Below the pieces are notes generated by a model. That model was not told the DNA's origin. It did no database searches and was given only the letters and a program-made list of their open reading frames with translations. A DNA stretch of 64,000 nucleotides from Colwellia chukchiensis (lineage in GTDB: Bacteria > Pseudomonadota > Gammaproteobacteria > Enterobacterales > Alteromonadaceae). Shown in pieces: positions 1 to 9,405 of this stretch. Position 1 is the first letter of the stretch. Every line of letters begins with the position of its first letter. Both the position numbers and the translations under genes were made by a program. The DNA lies in contig NZ_NBOC01000002.1 of the NCBI RefSeq assembly GCF_002104455.1, positions 166,369-230,368 of the forward strand. Reading direction: 5' to 3'.

Positions 1-1
1 C

Positions 2-892
2 GTGCAATACAATAAGCAGGGCAATGCCATAATAGGCTTTCGTCGGCGCGCGAGTAACGACTTAACCACCATTACATCTTGTCCTGTTTTAGACGCTGCG
101 TTTGCTGATATATTCACTGAGTTAACAGCATTGCTGCCCAAGTTATCCGGAAAAAACGCCATTGGTCATGTTGAAGTTATTGCCGCAAATGCCAATGTAG
201 TGGTTGTGCGTCAGTTGCTCAATGCTAGCCCTCAGGATAAGCAGCATTGGCAAGACTTTGCTAAGAAAAATAATTATTTAGTATATTTGGATGACGGTAA
301 ACAACTGACAGCATTAAGTGATGATCAGCCGTTACACTATCGCGTCACAGACACACTTACAATTGAATTTTCAGTTAATGACTTTATTCAAATTAACCAT
401 AAAGTTAATCAGCAGATGGTGGCGCAAGCGCAAGCTTGGTTAGCGTTAAAGCCACAGGATAGGGTGTTAGACTTGTTTTCTGGCTTAGGTAACTTTAGTT
501 TGCCAATTGCTCAGCAAGTTCAGGCCGTGGTGGGTATTGAAGGTGTTCCAGCTATGGTCGCTAAAGCGCAAAATAACGCTAAGCGTAATGGCATTGATAA
601 TTGTCAATTTTATCAAGCCGATCTCAACAGTGATTGGCATGCACAGCCTTGGGTAACCGTCAAATACACAAAAGCGTTACTCGACCCCGCGCGTGCAGGA
701 GCATATCAAGCCATTAGGCAATTATTACTGCTAAACATTAAATCCATACTGTATGTGAGTTGCGATCCTGCAACACTAGCCCGAGATGCCAAACTACTGC
801 TATCCCATGGCTATAAAGTTGAAAAAATTGCCTTAATCGATATGTTTTCTCAAACAAAGCATGTGGAAACTATGGTAATGTTTAGCCTGTAG
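2..892 (+). CDS. rlmD: 23S rRNA (uracil-C5)-methyltransferase RlmD, 3' part only
   Basis: RlmD uses SAM to make m5U1939 in 23S rRNA. The window opens inside the gene: 296 residues are visible, against roughly 440 for the family, so the TRAM domain and the Fe-S cysteines lie upstream. The Rossmann motif is clear (DLFSGLGNFSLPIA, then VVGIEGV), as are the substrate-site DPAR and the catalytic-cysteine motif YVSCDPATLARD near the C-terminus. It precedes relA, as in Escherichia coli. The GTG at base 2 is simply the first possible codon and not the real start. Identity is secure. Confidence 0.95.
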   Translation: MQYNKQGNAIIGFRRRASNDLTTITSCPVLDAAFADIFTELTALLPKLSGKNAIGHVEVIAANANVVVVRQLLNASPQDKQHWQDFAKKNNYLVYLDDGKQLTALSDDQPLHYRVTDTLTIEFSVNDFIQINHKVNQQMVAQAQAWLALKPQDRVLDLFSGLGNFSLPIAQQVQAVVGIEGVPAMVAKAQNNAKRNGIDNCQFYQADLNSDWHAQPWVTVKYTKALLDPARAGAYQAIRQLLLLNIKSILYVSCDPATLARDAKLLLSHGYKVEKIALIDMFSQTKHVETMVMFSL

Positions 893-951
893 ATCGCTTG
901 ATATATTGTTTAATATAAACGGTTGAAAATGGAACGGAGGTAAGGAGTCCT

Positions 952-3153
952 ATGGTTTCTGTACGCAAGTCACATCAGATGTCGGCAGCAAACTTTGAAC
1001 AGTGGTTAGGCTCGCTTGAATTAGAGTCAGACAAAAAAAATGCCCTAGAAGCTTTGTATCAACAAGTACATCACTTATTTGATGATACAAGCTCATGCCA
1101 AGCAAAATCATTAGAGATGGTAGAGATACTTGCCGCTTTAAACCTAGATACCGACTCCTTATGTGCAGCATTTGTTTGTCCACTATATGAAAGCGAGATA
1201 ATAAGCTTAGAATACATTGCAGAGCATTTCTCCCAGCAAATATATTTGCTCTGTAAAGGTGTTGGTCAGATGGAAGCCATCAAAGCTTTACAACAGTCAC
1301 AGGCCAGCCATGTTAGCAGCAATCAAATCGATAATATTCGCCGTATGCTGTTGGCAATGGTGGAAGATGTGCGCGCTGTGGTTATCAAGCTCGCTGAGCG
1401 CTTATGCCATTTACGTTTGGTAAAAAACAGTGATGAAGAAACCCGGGTATTAGCGGCCAAAGAAACCAGTAATATTTATGCGCCGTTAGCGAACCGCTTA
1501 GGTATAGGGCAACTAAAGTGGGAGCTTGAAGATCTATCTTTTCGTTATTTACACCCTGATGTTTATAAAAAAATTGCCAAACAACTTGACGAAAAGCGCT
1601 TAGACCGTGAACGCTACATGGCTGACTTTGTAAAGAATATTTCAGAGCAACTGCAAGCGGCAGGGATCAAAGGCACAGTGGTGGGTCGGCCTAAGCACAT
1701 TTACAGTATTTGGAAAAAAATGCAGCAAAAGTCACTCGACTTTGAACAGTTATTTGATGTTCGTGCGGTGCGTATTATTGTTGATGAACTGCAAGGTTGC
1801 TATGGTGCTTTAGGGCTAGTACACACCAGTTGGAAGCATTTACCCAAAGAGTTCGACGACTATGTTGCCACACCAAAAGCCAATGGCTATCAATCTATTC
1901 ACACTGTAGTTATAGGTCCAGAAGGCAAAGCAATTGAAGTGCAAATTAGAACGCAACAAATGCATGACGATGCTGAACTCGGTGTGGCCGCCCATTGGCG
2001 TTATAAAGAAGGCAGTACCAGTGGCAAAAGCTCAGGCTTTGATGAAAAAGTCAGTTGGTTAAGAAAAATATTGCAATGGCAAGAGGACGTTTCAGAAAGT
2101 GGTGAGTTACTTGATGAGTTACGCAGCCAAGTATTTGAAGATAGAATTTATGTGTTTACCCCTAAAGGTGATGTGGTTGACTTACCTACAGGGGCTACGC
2201 CACTCGACTTTGCTTATTATATTCACTCTAATGTCGGCCATAGCTGCATTGGCGCGAAAGTATTTGGCCGTATCGTGCCGTTTACCCATACTTTACAAAC
2301 CGGTGATAAAGTTGAAATATTGCGTAGTAAAAAGCTTAACCCGAGCAGAGACTGGTTGAACCCGAGTCTAAACTATCTGCACACACCGCGGGCGCGGGCT
2401 AAAGTTCAGCATTTTTTCCGTTTACTCGATCGCGATAAAAACTTAGCCGCGGGTAAAGAAATGTTAGAAGCCGCATTAGCTAAGTTACAGTTATCCTTGG
2501 CGAAAGTCGATTTGTCAGCTGCAATCGAACGCTTTAACTTCACCACCAAGGATGACTTGTTTGCTGCCATTGGCTCAGGTAATACCCGATTATTACAAGT
2601 GGTGCACTGTATTCAACAACAAGAAATAAGTGCTAAGCCTGAAGTAGAAATAGACCCACAAAGCTTGGTTCGCCAGCCTCAGCAAGCGGATAGCCAAGCC
2701 GGTGATAACAATGGTATTACGGTTTCAGGGGTTGGTAACTTATTAACGCACATGGCGAAATGTTGCCAACCCGTACCCGGTGATGAAATTTCTGGTTTTA
2801 TTACCCAAGGGCGCGGTATTTCCGTACATCGCCTTGATTGTGAACAGCTTGCCAACGCCCTTGAACAACAGCCTGAGCGCGAAGTTGAAGTGCAATGGGG
2901 CGGTGAAAATAACAAAAGTTATCAAGTGAGTATCAATATTATTGGTGGCGATCGTCAAGGCCTACTCAGAGATATTTCCACCATTATTTCTAATGACAGG
3001 GTGAGTATTATTGGCATTGAAAGCAATACCGATCATGTAAAACAAAGCATGAGTATGACCATCAAAATTGAGATCAGTAATAACCAAGCACTGACGCGAC
3101 TACTGGCGAAACTAAAGCAACTTGATGACGTAGTTGAAGCGAAACGATTATAG
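952..3153 (+). CDS. relA: (p)ppGpp synthetase RelA
   Basis: Ribosome-associated synthetase that makes (p)ppGpp from GTP or GDP plus ATP during amino-acid starvation. Order: degenerate HD region (about 30-190) with no HDxxED motif, so hydrolysis is not expected; synthetase domain (about 240-360) with the acidic EFDD signature of RelA rather than SpoT, followed by the YQSIHT motif; TGS domain (about 405-465); the CC-containing zinc-finger-like region (CCQPVPGDE); C-terminal ACT domain. At 733 residues it is of normal RelA length. The start has GGAGG and AAGGAG just upstream. It lies 59 bases after rlmD and 11 before mazG, so the three are probably co-transcribed. Confidence 0.97.
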   Translation: MVSVRKSHQMSAANFEQWLGSLELESDKKNALEALYQQVHHLFDDTSSCQAKSLEMVEILAALNLDTDSLCAAFVCPLYESEIISLEYIAEHFSQQIYLLCKGVGQMEAIKALQQSQASHVSSNQIDNIRRMLLAMVEDVRAVVIKLAERLCHLRLVKNSDEETRVLAAKETSNIYAPLANRLGIGQLKWELEDLSFRYLHPDVYKKIAKQLDEKRLDRERYMADFVKNISEQLQAAGIKGTVVGRPKHIYSIWKKMQQKSLDFEQLFDVRAVRIIVDELQGCYGALGLVHTSWKHLPKEFDDYVATPKANGYQSIHTVVIGPEGKAIEVQIRTQQMHDDAELGVAAHWRYKEGSTSGKSSGFDEKVSWLRKILQWQEDVSESGELLDELRSQVFEDRIYVFTPKGDVVDLPTGATPLDFAYYIHSNVGHSCIGAKVFGRIVPFTHTLQTGDKVEILRSKKLNPSRDWLNPSLNYLHTPRARAKVQHFFRLLDRDKNLAAGKEMLEAALAKLQLSLAKVDLSAAIERFNFTTKDDLFAAIGSGNTRLLQVVHCIQQQEISAKPEVEIDPQSLVRQPQQADSQAGDNNGITVSGVGNLLTHMAKCCQPVPGDEISGFITQGRGISVHRLDCEQLANALEQQPEREVEVQWGGENNKSYQVSINIIGGDRQGLLRDISTIISNDRVSIIGIESNTDHVKQSMSMTIKIEISNNQALTRLLAKLKQLDDVVEAKRL

Positions 3154-3164
3154 GTAAAATAAAT

Positions 3165-3965
3165 ATGTTAAATGATAAACCCTCGCTTGCTAAGCTGCGT
3201 TGGATCATGGCGGAGTTACGCAACCCTGATACGGGTTGTCCGTGGGATCTCAAGCAAACCTTTGCTTCTATAATTCCCCATACTATAGAAGAAGCATATG
3301 AAGTTGCTGATGCTATTGAACGGGAAGATTTTAGCGAGTTAGAAAAAGAGCTCGGTGATTTATTATTTCAAGTGGTGTTTTATAGCCAACTGGGCGCTGA
3401 AGAAAAACGTTTTGATTTTGACAGCGTGGTCAGCGCGGTTTGTGAAAAGCTTATTCGTCGACACCCACATGTATTTGCTAATAGTGACTTACAAAGCGAT
3501 GCAGAAATAAAAGCTAATTGGGAAAATGAAAAAAGCAAAGAGCGACAGGCCAAAAATAACGACACAAACCTCAGCGTGCTTGCTGATATTCCGCGCAATT
3601 TACCGGCATTATCGCAAGCAGCAAAAATTCAAAAGCGTTGTGCCCATGTTGGCTTTGACTGGCATAACATTGATGATGTTGTTGCAAAAGTTGAAGAAGA
3701 GCTGCGAGAAGTTAAGGCAGAGTTACATCATGATGACCAAGCTTTAGCAGCCGAGTTAGGGGATTTAATGTTTGCGGTGGTTAACTTATGTCGTCATGCC
3801 AAGCAAGATCCTGAAAGCTTATTACGTCAGGCAAATCAAAAATTCAGTCAACGTTTTAATGGCGTTGAAGCACAAGTACAACAAGCTAATAAAAGCTTTC
3901 AACAACACACCTTGGCCGAACTTGAAACCTATTGGCAACAAGTAAAAGCGGCGGAAAAGTCTTAA
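3165..3965 (+). CDS. mazG: nucleoside triphosphate pyrophosphohydrolase MazG
   Basis: Hydrolyses NTPs and dNTPs to NMP plus pyrophosphate; in E. coli it is linked to lowering ppGpp and to cleaning the nucleotide pool. Two MazG folds are visible. The N-terminal one has EEAYEVADAIE and ELEKELGDLLFQVVFYSQL; the C-terminal one has EEELREVKAEL and AAELGDLMFAVVNLCRH. The acidic EExxE/ExxD pattern of the Mg-binding helices is kept in both. The 266-residue length is normal. Only 11 bases separate it from relA, the classic relA-mazG arrangement. Confidence 0.96.
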   Translation: MLNDKPSLAKLRWIMAELRNPDTGCPWDLKQTFASIIPHTIEEAYEVADAIEREDFSELEKELGDLLFQVVFYSQLGAEEKRFDFDSVVSAVCEKLIRRHPHVFANSDLQSDAEIKANWENEKSKERQAKNNDTNLSVLADIPRNLPALSQAAKIQKRCAHVGFDWHNIDDVVAKVEEELREVKAELHHDDQALAAELGDLMFAVVNLCRHAKQDPESLLRQANQKFSQRFNGVEAQVQQANKSFQQHTLAELETYWQQVKAAEKS

Positions 3966-4009
3966 GCAAGGTTTACGCAAGTAAATAATTCAATATCTTT
4001 GAGGTTAAA

Positions 4010-4810
4010 ATGAATGCATTGCCCAAATTAGTCGACAGTACCCTAAGCCTAGAAAATAACATAGTGACCCTAACCTTTAATCGTCACGATGTGCGTAATG
4101 CGTTAACCGGCACCGCCATCACAGACGATATCGTAAATACGGTCGAGTGGATTAACCGCACACCTGAAATCGCGGTGCTGATCATTACTGGCGCAGGCTC
4201 GGCATTTTCTTCTGGTGGTAATATTAAAGACATGGCAGAGCGAGCAGGGGACTTTGCCGGCGACGTGCAAACACTAGAGCGACGTTACCGTGAAGGAATA
4301 CAGCGCATTCCATTAGCTTTGCATAAGTTAGAAGTGCCCGTAATTGCCGCAATTAACGGCCCAGCCATAGGCGCTGGGTTTGATATTGCCAACATGTGTG
4401 ATATTCGTATTGCCTCAAATAAAGCGAAATTTGGCGAGACCTTTGTCAACTTAGGCATAATTCCTGGCGATGGTGGCGCGTGGTTTATGCAACGCTTAAT
4501 TGGCTATCAAAAGGCGGCGGAATTAACCTTTACCGGTCGGGTTATAGATGCGCAAGAAGCGAAAGCAATTGGGGTGGTATTAGACGTTACCACGCCAGAG
4601 AACTTGCTCAATGAAGTTAATGCCTTAGCAAAAACTATTGCCGCCAAACCTGTGGCCTCACTGCGCTTAACAAAACGCTTAATGAAGTTAGCACAACGTA
4701 CTGAGCTACCTGATTTTCTAGATATATGTGCGGTATTTCAAGGTATGTGCCATAACAATCCAGAGCATTTAACGGCGGTAAATGCCATGCTGGAAAAACT
4801 GGCGAAATAA
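4010..4810 (+). CDS. enoyl-CoA hydratase/isomerase (crotonase) family protein
   Basis: A 266-residue crotonase-fold protein acting on an acyl-CoA thioester. The oxyanion-hole segments are recognisable: AFSSGGNIKDM (about 65-75) and the family core INGPAIGAGFDIANMCDIRIAS (about 115-136), followed by GIIPGDGGAWF. The usual QPE glutamate segment reads GETF here, so the exact reaction (hydratase, isomerase or other) cannot be assigned. It follows mazG by 44 bases but has no metabolic partner beside it. The start at 4010 has a GAGG-like ribosome site just upstream. Confidence 0.85.
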   Translation: MNALPKLVDSTLSLENNIVTLTFNRHDVRNALTGTAITDDIVNTVEWINRTPEIAVLIITGAGSAFSSGGNIKDMAERAGDFAGDVQTLERRYREGIQRIPLALHKLEVPVIAAINGPAIGAGFDIANMCDIRIASNKAKFGETFVNLGIIPGDGGAWFMQRLIGYQKAAELTFTGRVIDAQEAKAIGVVLDVTTPENLLNEVNALAKTIAAKPVASLRLTKRLMKLAQRTELPDFLDICAVFQGMCHNNPEHLTAVNAMLEKLAK

Positions 4811-4920
4811 AGCGCTTCAATCAAGCGGCAATTCGGCAAACTTAGCGCGTTGTATTGTCGATAAGTCGTAAATTGCATGCCAGTGGTAGCGAAATATTAA
4901 CGCTAAGGTTGCCGTAGTGA

Positions 4921-5931
4921 CTAGGTTAATATATGCCGCAATTGGGCGATAAAGTGATCTATATCGGCTTTATTAATATCTAAATGAGTTACCAAGCGCA
5001 CCGGCTTACCGGCACTGATTAATATGCCGTTTTCGTTAAGTTTATTGACGACAAGCGGCAAATCAACCGAGTCAGCAAAGTGGGCAAAAACCATGTTGGT
5101 TTCAACCTGGTTAAGGTCAAGGCTTATGTCAGCAAACTGCTGTAACTGTGTTGCTAAATATTTTGCGTTGTCATGATCTTGCTGTAACTTGTTCGGGTTT
5201 TGCTGCAACGCAATGTTGGCCGCAGCGGCTAAAATACCCGCTTGCCGCATACCGCCGCCGAGCACCTTGCGCCATCGTCGCGCTGACTTTATAACTGCGC
5301 TTGAGCCCAGTAATAATGAGCCTACGGGGGCACCAAGGCCCTTAGATAAACAAATTGACATCGAATCAACATACTGACAAATATCGCTAATATCGACCTT
5401 GAGCGCTGTTGCGGCATTGTAAATGCGGGCACCGTCTAAGTGCAGTTGTAGCTGATGCTGGCGGGTAAAGTCACGCGCTTTAGTCATATAGCTTAGCGGT
5501 AACACTTTACCATTAATGGTGTTTTCAATACTGAGTAACGTGGTACGGGCAAAATGAGCGTCGTCCGGCTTGATGGCAGCGGCAAGTTTGTCAAAGCACA
5601 AACTACCATCTTCTTCATTAGCAATAGGTTGTGGCTGAATGGAGCCTAAAACGGCGGCGCCGCCACCTTCGAACTTATAATTGTGGGCTTGCTGGCCGCA
5701 AAGGTATTCATCACCGCGCTGACAATGTGCCATCAAGGCTAATAAATTAGCTTGTGTGCCTGAGCTACAAAACAGTGCCGCGGCAAAACCATGACGCTGT
5801 GCCGCCCAAGACTCCAGTGCGTTAACGCTAGGGTCATCACCATAAACATCGTCGCCTACCTCGGCATTTGCCATAGCTTGGCGCATTTGTTGGCAAGGGC
5901 GGGTAACCGTATCAGAACGAAAATCAATCAT
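4921..5931 (-). CDS. ltaE: low-specificity L-threonine aldolase
   Basis: PLP enzyme that splits L-threonine or L-allo-threonine into glycine and acetaldehyde. The N-terminus MIDFRSDTVTRP is the family signature. The phosphate/PLP-binding stretch is SSGTQANLLA (about 56-65), the PLP-ring aspartate lies in HLDGARIYNAA (about 164-174), and the Schiff-base lysine is Lys197 in LSKGLGAPVGS. Length 336 is normal. It is downstream of the YebC-family gene on the same strand, but a terminator hairpin between them suggests separate transcription. Confidence 0.95.
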   Translation of the reverse strand: MIDFRSDTVTRPCQQMRQAMANAEVGDDVYGDDPSVNALESWAAQRHGFAAALFCSSGTQANLLALMAHCQRGDEYLCGQQAHNYKFEGGGAAVLGSIQPQPIANEEDGSLCFDKLAAAIKPDDAHFARTTLLSIENTINGKVLPLSYMTKARDFTRQHQLQLHLDGARIYNAATALKVDISDICQYVDSMSICLSKGLGAPVGSLLLGSSAVIKSARRWRKVLGGGMRQAGILAAAANIALQQNPNKLQQDHDNAKYLATQLQQFADISLDLNQVETNMVFAHFADSVDLPLVVNKLNENGILISAGKPVRLVTHLDINKADIDHFIAQLRHILT

Positions 5932-5964
5932 GCTAGACCTTTATCATAAGTCAATGAAAGCGTG

Positions 5965-5992
5965 AAAAAAGGCATCGAAATGGATGCCTTTT
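5965..5992 (-). terminator. intrinsic terminator after the YebC-family gene
   Basis: On the minus strand a 10-bp stem (AAAAGGCATC / GATGCCTTTT) with a 6-base loop ends in a run of six T. It lies just past the stop of the YebC-family gene and before ltaE. Confidence 0.8.
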
Positions 5993-6019
5993 CATGTGGA
6001 TGCCAAGTTTGCTCAGCCG

Positions 6020-6745
6020 TTACTGGGCAAGGTCAGCATTGTGATAAATATTTTGTACGTCATCACAGTCTTCTAACATAGTAATGAATTTTTCAAAGTT
6101 AGCGAGATCTTCTTCAGCGGTAATTTCAGTATAGGTTTGTGGTACCCAAGTAATTTCTTCTACTTCAAGTTCGTACTCTGGCATGCTGTTGGCAAATTCA
6201 GTTTTAATTTTGAAAAACTCAGTGTGTGGTGCGTACACAGTAACTATGCCATCTTCAAGTTCAACGTCGGTGACATCAATATCGGCCATCATTAAGTTTT
6301 CTAATACGCTTTCATCATCGTCGCCTTTAAAAGCAAAAACTGCTTGATGATCAAACATATGTGAAACTGTGCCTGATGAGCCAATTTTAGAGTGCGTTTT
6401 GGTAAAACACTGACGGACATCTTTAATGGTACGATTGCCATTATCGGTTAAACAATCAATGATCACCATGCAGTTACCCGGACCAAAGCCTTCATAGCGG
6501 GCTTCAACATAATCTTCGCCGCCTGTGCCTTTAGCTTTATCAATGGCTTTTTCAATAACATGACTAGGAACTTGGTCTTTTTTCGCCTTTTCAATGGTGC
6601 GGCGTAAGGCGAGATTACTGTCGGGATCAACACCGCCATTTTTTGCTATAACATAAATTTCTTTACCGTACTTTGAATAGACTTTAGTTTTTTGGCCTGC
6701 AGTTTTGGCCATAGATAATTTACGGTTTTGGTATGCTCTGCCCAT
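6020..6745 (-). CDS. YebC/PmpR family protein (YeeN type)
   Basis: Member of the YebC/TACO1 family, which in other organisms acts as a transcriptional regulator or as a helper of translation through polyproline stretches. The family core is clear: [32 protein letters not shown] (about 42-72, written here as one region), then [19 protein letters not shown] and an acidic C-terminal half. The N-terminus MGRAYQNRK differs from the MAGHSKWANIKHRK of canonical YebC and matches the YeeN subtype. Canonical YebC usually sits by ruvC, which is absent here, so this is probably the second paralogue. Confidence 0.88.
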   Translation of the reverse strand: MGRAYQNRKLSMAKTAGQKTKVYSKYGKEIYVIAKNGGVDPDSNLALRRTIEKAKKDQVPSHVIEKAIDKAKGTGGEDYVEARYEGFGPGNCMVIIDCLTDNGNRTIKDVRQCFTKTHSKIGSSGTVSHMFDHQAVFAFKGDDDESVLENLMMADIDVTDVELEDGIVTVYAPHTEFFKIKTEFANSMPEYELEVEEITWVPQTYTEITAEEDLANFEKFITMLEDCDDVQNIYHNADLAQ

Positions 6746-6903
6746 CTTAATACGTCTCGTTGCTAATGATTAAAAATTTGATGCGCTAGATTCTAACGGC
6801 TAGCGCCTGCTATTGCTAGTGCTGCACCCAGATGAACTTTTAATTTTTTGTCACGCATGTAAAGATTGGCAGTATTGGCCATAGTTTTCGTTAGGATCAG
6901 AGT

Positions 6904-7530
6904 TTGCAAGTTATTTTTGTCGCCGACATTTTTGGTATCAGTTATGAGTTTGAACAGTTATGCCAACAAACCATGCTAGCGCTTAGCCAGCGCCTATCAA
7001 CAAAGCAAAGTGCTGGCCTAAGTTATCTATTGATCGGCCCCTATCAAGAGCGCAAACGGTTTGCCAATGAGCAAGAAGCCTATCACTATTTTAGTGAAAA
7101 TGTTGGCCTTGAGCGCTATACGCAACAGCTAAAGCAGCGTTTGGCAGCGCTATCAGGCCAGAAATTGCTAGTGGGCTTTAGTGTCGGTGGCAGCGCAATT
7201 TGGCAGTTATCATCAACGCATGTTGATCTCAAAAACCTCGCCGCTATTTGTTTTTATAGCAGTCAAATACGACACTTTTGTGAGCTTAGCCCAAATATAG
7301 CAAGCTATATGATCATGCCGGCGACAGAGCAACATTTTTCCATCACTGACTTACAAACCAAGTTAGCCACTAAAGCTAATGTCAGCGTAGAGCGCAGTCA
7401 GTACCAGCATGGCTTTATGAATCATTTGTCGAGCCATTTTGACTTAAATGGTTATCATGAATATAGCGAAAAATTGCTAAGCCTGTTAGCAGCGAAAATA
7501 CAAGGTAAGCAATGGCCGTTAAGTAGATGA
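6904..7530 (+). CDS. small alpha/beta-hydrolase-like protein
   Basis: A 208-residue protein that looks like a short dienelactone-hydrolase-type alpha/beta hydrolase. It has a nucleophile elbow, LLVGFSVGGSAIW (about 98-110), with Ser in GFSVGG. A late histidine in QYQHGFMNHLSSHF (about 162-175) could complete the triad. The cap region is short. No signal peptide or membrane segment is visible. The predicted start is TTG at 6904, preceded by AGGATCAGAG; no ATG fits better. It stands alone, diverging from the YebC-family gene. The substrate is unknown. Confidence 0.6.
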   Translation: MQVIFVADIFGISYEFEQLCQQTMLALSQRLSTKQSAGLSYLLIGPYQERKRFANEQEAYHYFSENVGLERYTQQLKQRLAALSGQKLLVGFSVGGSAIWQLSSTHVDLKNLAAICFYSSQIRHFCELSPNIASYMIMPATEQHFSITDLQTKLATKANVSVERSQYQHGFMNHLSSHFDLNGYHEYSEKLLSLLAAKIQGKQWPLSR

Positions 7531-7627
7531 ACGTCAAACTTTATTTTCGTGTAGCTATTTTCTTAGCTGCAAGTACAGATAAAGTGTATATTATATAACT
7601 TTATCTCATTTTAAATCGTAGCATCTT

Positions 7628-9250
7628 ATGAAACTAAATATATTACTGCCCTTTGCTTTATTAAGCTTAATTAGCCTGAGCGCCTGTCAACAAGCTGAGC
7701 AGCCAAGTTCTGCGCCATCGCTAGCCAAAGTTGAGGTTAATTTGACCAACTTACACCGAGACATTAAAGCCCTAGCATCAGACGAATTTGCAGGCCGTGG
7801 CCCGTTGACGGTAGGAGAAGATTTAACCATCGCTTATTTAGCCAAGCAATATCAAGCGCTAGGCCTTATGCCAGGTAACCAAGAAAGTTATTATCAAGCT
7901 GTGCCTATGGCAAAAGTCACAGCAGATCAAAGCATGCAGTTAGTGGTTGGCGAGCATACCTTCAGCGCAGGGCGTGACTTTACTGCCCGCACTCAGCAAG
8001 TGGGTGAGACCATTAGCTTAGTCGATTCAGAGTTAGTTTTTGTTGGCTATGGTATTAACGCCCCAGAATACCAATGGAATGACTACGCTGATGTCGATGT
8101 TAAAGGTAAAACTGTGGTGGTTTTAGTCAATGATCCCGGCTTTGCTACCCAAGATCAGGCGCTATTTACCGGTAATGCCATGACCTACTATGGCCGTTGG
8201 ACTTATAAATACGAAGAAGCGGCGCGACAAGGGGCTAAAGCGGTGTTTATTATTCATCAAACCGCACCGGCAGCCTATCCGTGGAGTGTGGTTGAAAGCT
8301 CGAATACCGGCAGCAAATATACCTTAGTGGATAACGACAACAACCAAAGTAAGCTGCCGATTATGGGGTGGATCCAGCAGCAAGTGGCAGAAACAATATT
8401 CTCAGCCGCTGGTTTATCTTTAAATGAGCTGCAAGCACTTGCGTTACGCCGTGACTTTAGTGCCATTGATTTGCAACAAAGTGCAAATTTGACCTTAAAC
8501 AATAAGGTTGAATATGCAGAATCAAATAACGTCCTTGCGATGATCCCAGGTGAGAGTCGAGCTGATGAGTATATTGTGATTGGTGCCCATTGGGATCACT
8601 TTGGTACTAAACAAACCGAGCAAGGGGCGAAAATTTATAATGGCGCCATTGATAATGCCACTGGCACTGCCGCGACTGTCGAGCTAGCGCGTATTTTGAT
8701 GGCGCAACATAAAGTTAAGCCATTTCAACGCTCAATATTATTTGTTAACTTTACCGCCGAAGAAACCGGCCTGATCGGCTCTGAATTATTTGCCTTAGGG
8801 GGCGTAGTGCCAACAAAAAATATGGTGGCGCTGCTCAATATTGACGGTATGAATGCCTTAGCTGCAGTGGATTATATTCTACAATATGGCCAAGGTATGT
8901 CTGAAATGGAAACTTATTTAGCCGATGCGGCCGCGCAGCAGCAACGTAAGGTAAAAATGGACCCACGACCGCAAAATGGCTTGTTTTTTCGTTCAGATCA
9001 TTTCTCGCTCGCAAAACAAGGTGTACCGAGCTTACTTTTTATGAGCTTAGGGGATACTGACCCAGACTATATCGCCCATAAATACCATAAAGAAGCCGAT
9101 GATTATTCACCGCTGTGGTCGTTAGGCGGTATGGAGCAAGATATTCAATTAATTGCAGCTATTGCTCGCAAGCTCGCTAATAATGATGATTGGCCTAAGT
9201 GGCTAGCCGATTCAGACTTTAAAAGTCGTCGTTTGCAAGACAGGCAATAA
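7628..9250 (+). CDS. M28 family metallopeptidase, predicted lipoprotein
   Basis: Predicted outer-membrane or periplasmic zinc aminopeptidase. The signal peptide ends in a lipobox LSAC with the lipidated cysteine at position 20. A PA-like insert (about 130-260) precedes the catalytic half. The di-zinc ligands are all visible: IGAHWDHFG, NGAIDNATGTAA (bridging Asp), FTAEETGLIGS (catalytic Glu and ligand Glu), NIDGMN, and the late FRSDHFSLAKQGVP histidine. Length 540 fits the PA-domain-containing subfamily. It is a single gene with a strong terminator after it. Likely role: releasing amino acids from peptides for uptake. Confidence 0.92.
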   Translation: MKLNILLPFALLSLISLSACQQAEQPSSAPSLAKVEVNLTNLHRDIKALASDEFAGRGPLTVGEDLTIAYLAKQYQALGLMPGNQESYYQAVPMAKVTADQSMQLVVGEHTFSAGRDFTARTQQVGETISLVDSELVFVGYGINAPEYQWNDYADVDVKGKTVVVLVNDPGFATQDQALFTGNAMTYYGRWTYKYEEAARQGAKAVFIIHQTAPAAYPWSVVESSNTGSKYTLVDNDNNQSKLPIMGWIQQQVAETIFSAAGLSLNELQALALRRDFSAIDLQQSANLTLNNKVEYAESNNVLAMIPGESRADEYIVIGAHWDHFGTKQTEQGAKIYNGAIDNATGTAATVELARILMAQHKVKPFQRSILFVNFTAEETGLIGSELFALGGVVPTKNMVALLNIDGMNALAAVDYILQYGQGMSEMETYLADAAAQQQRKVKMDPRPQNGLFFRSDHFSLAKQGVPSLLFMSLGDTDPDYIAHKYHKEADDYSPLWSLGGMEQDIQLIAAIARKLANNDDWPKWLADSDFKSRRLQDRQ

Positions 9251-9325
9251 AGCGTGCTTTAACTTTTATTTGTCCTAATAAGTCCTAACAAGTGTCAATA
9301 CATGTTAGGTCGAGACAAAGGTATC

Positions 9326-9355
9326 AAAAAGCATAGCCAGCGCTATGCTTTTTTT
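9326..9355. terminator. bidirectional intrinsic terminator
   Basis: AAAAAGCATAGC / GCTATGCTTTTT with a 4-base loop, and a T run on each strand. It sits between the convergent M28 peptidase gene and glsA and can serve both. Confidence 0.85.
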
Positions 9356-9405
9356 GTTAGCAACTTACGGTTAACCACGCTGTGGCACCGGAAACCGCTA
9401 TGTCA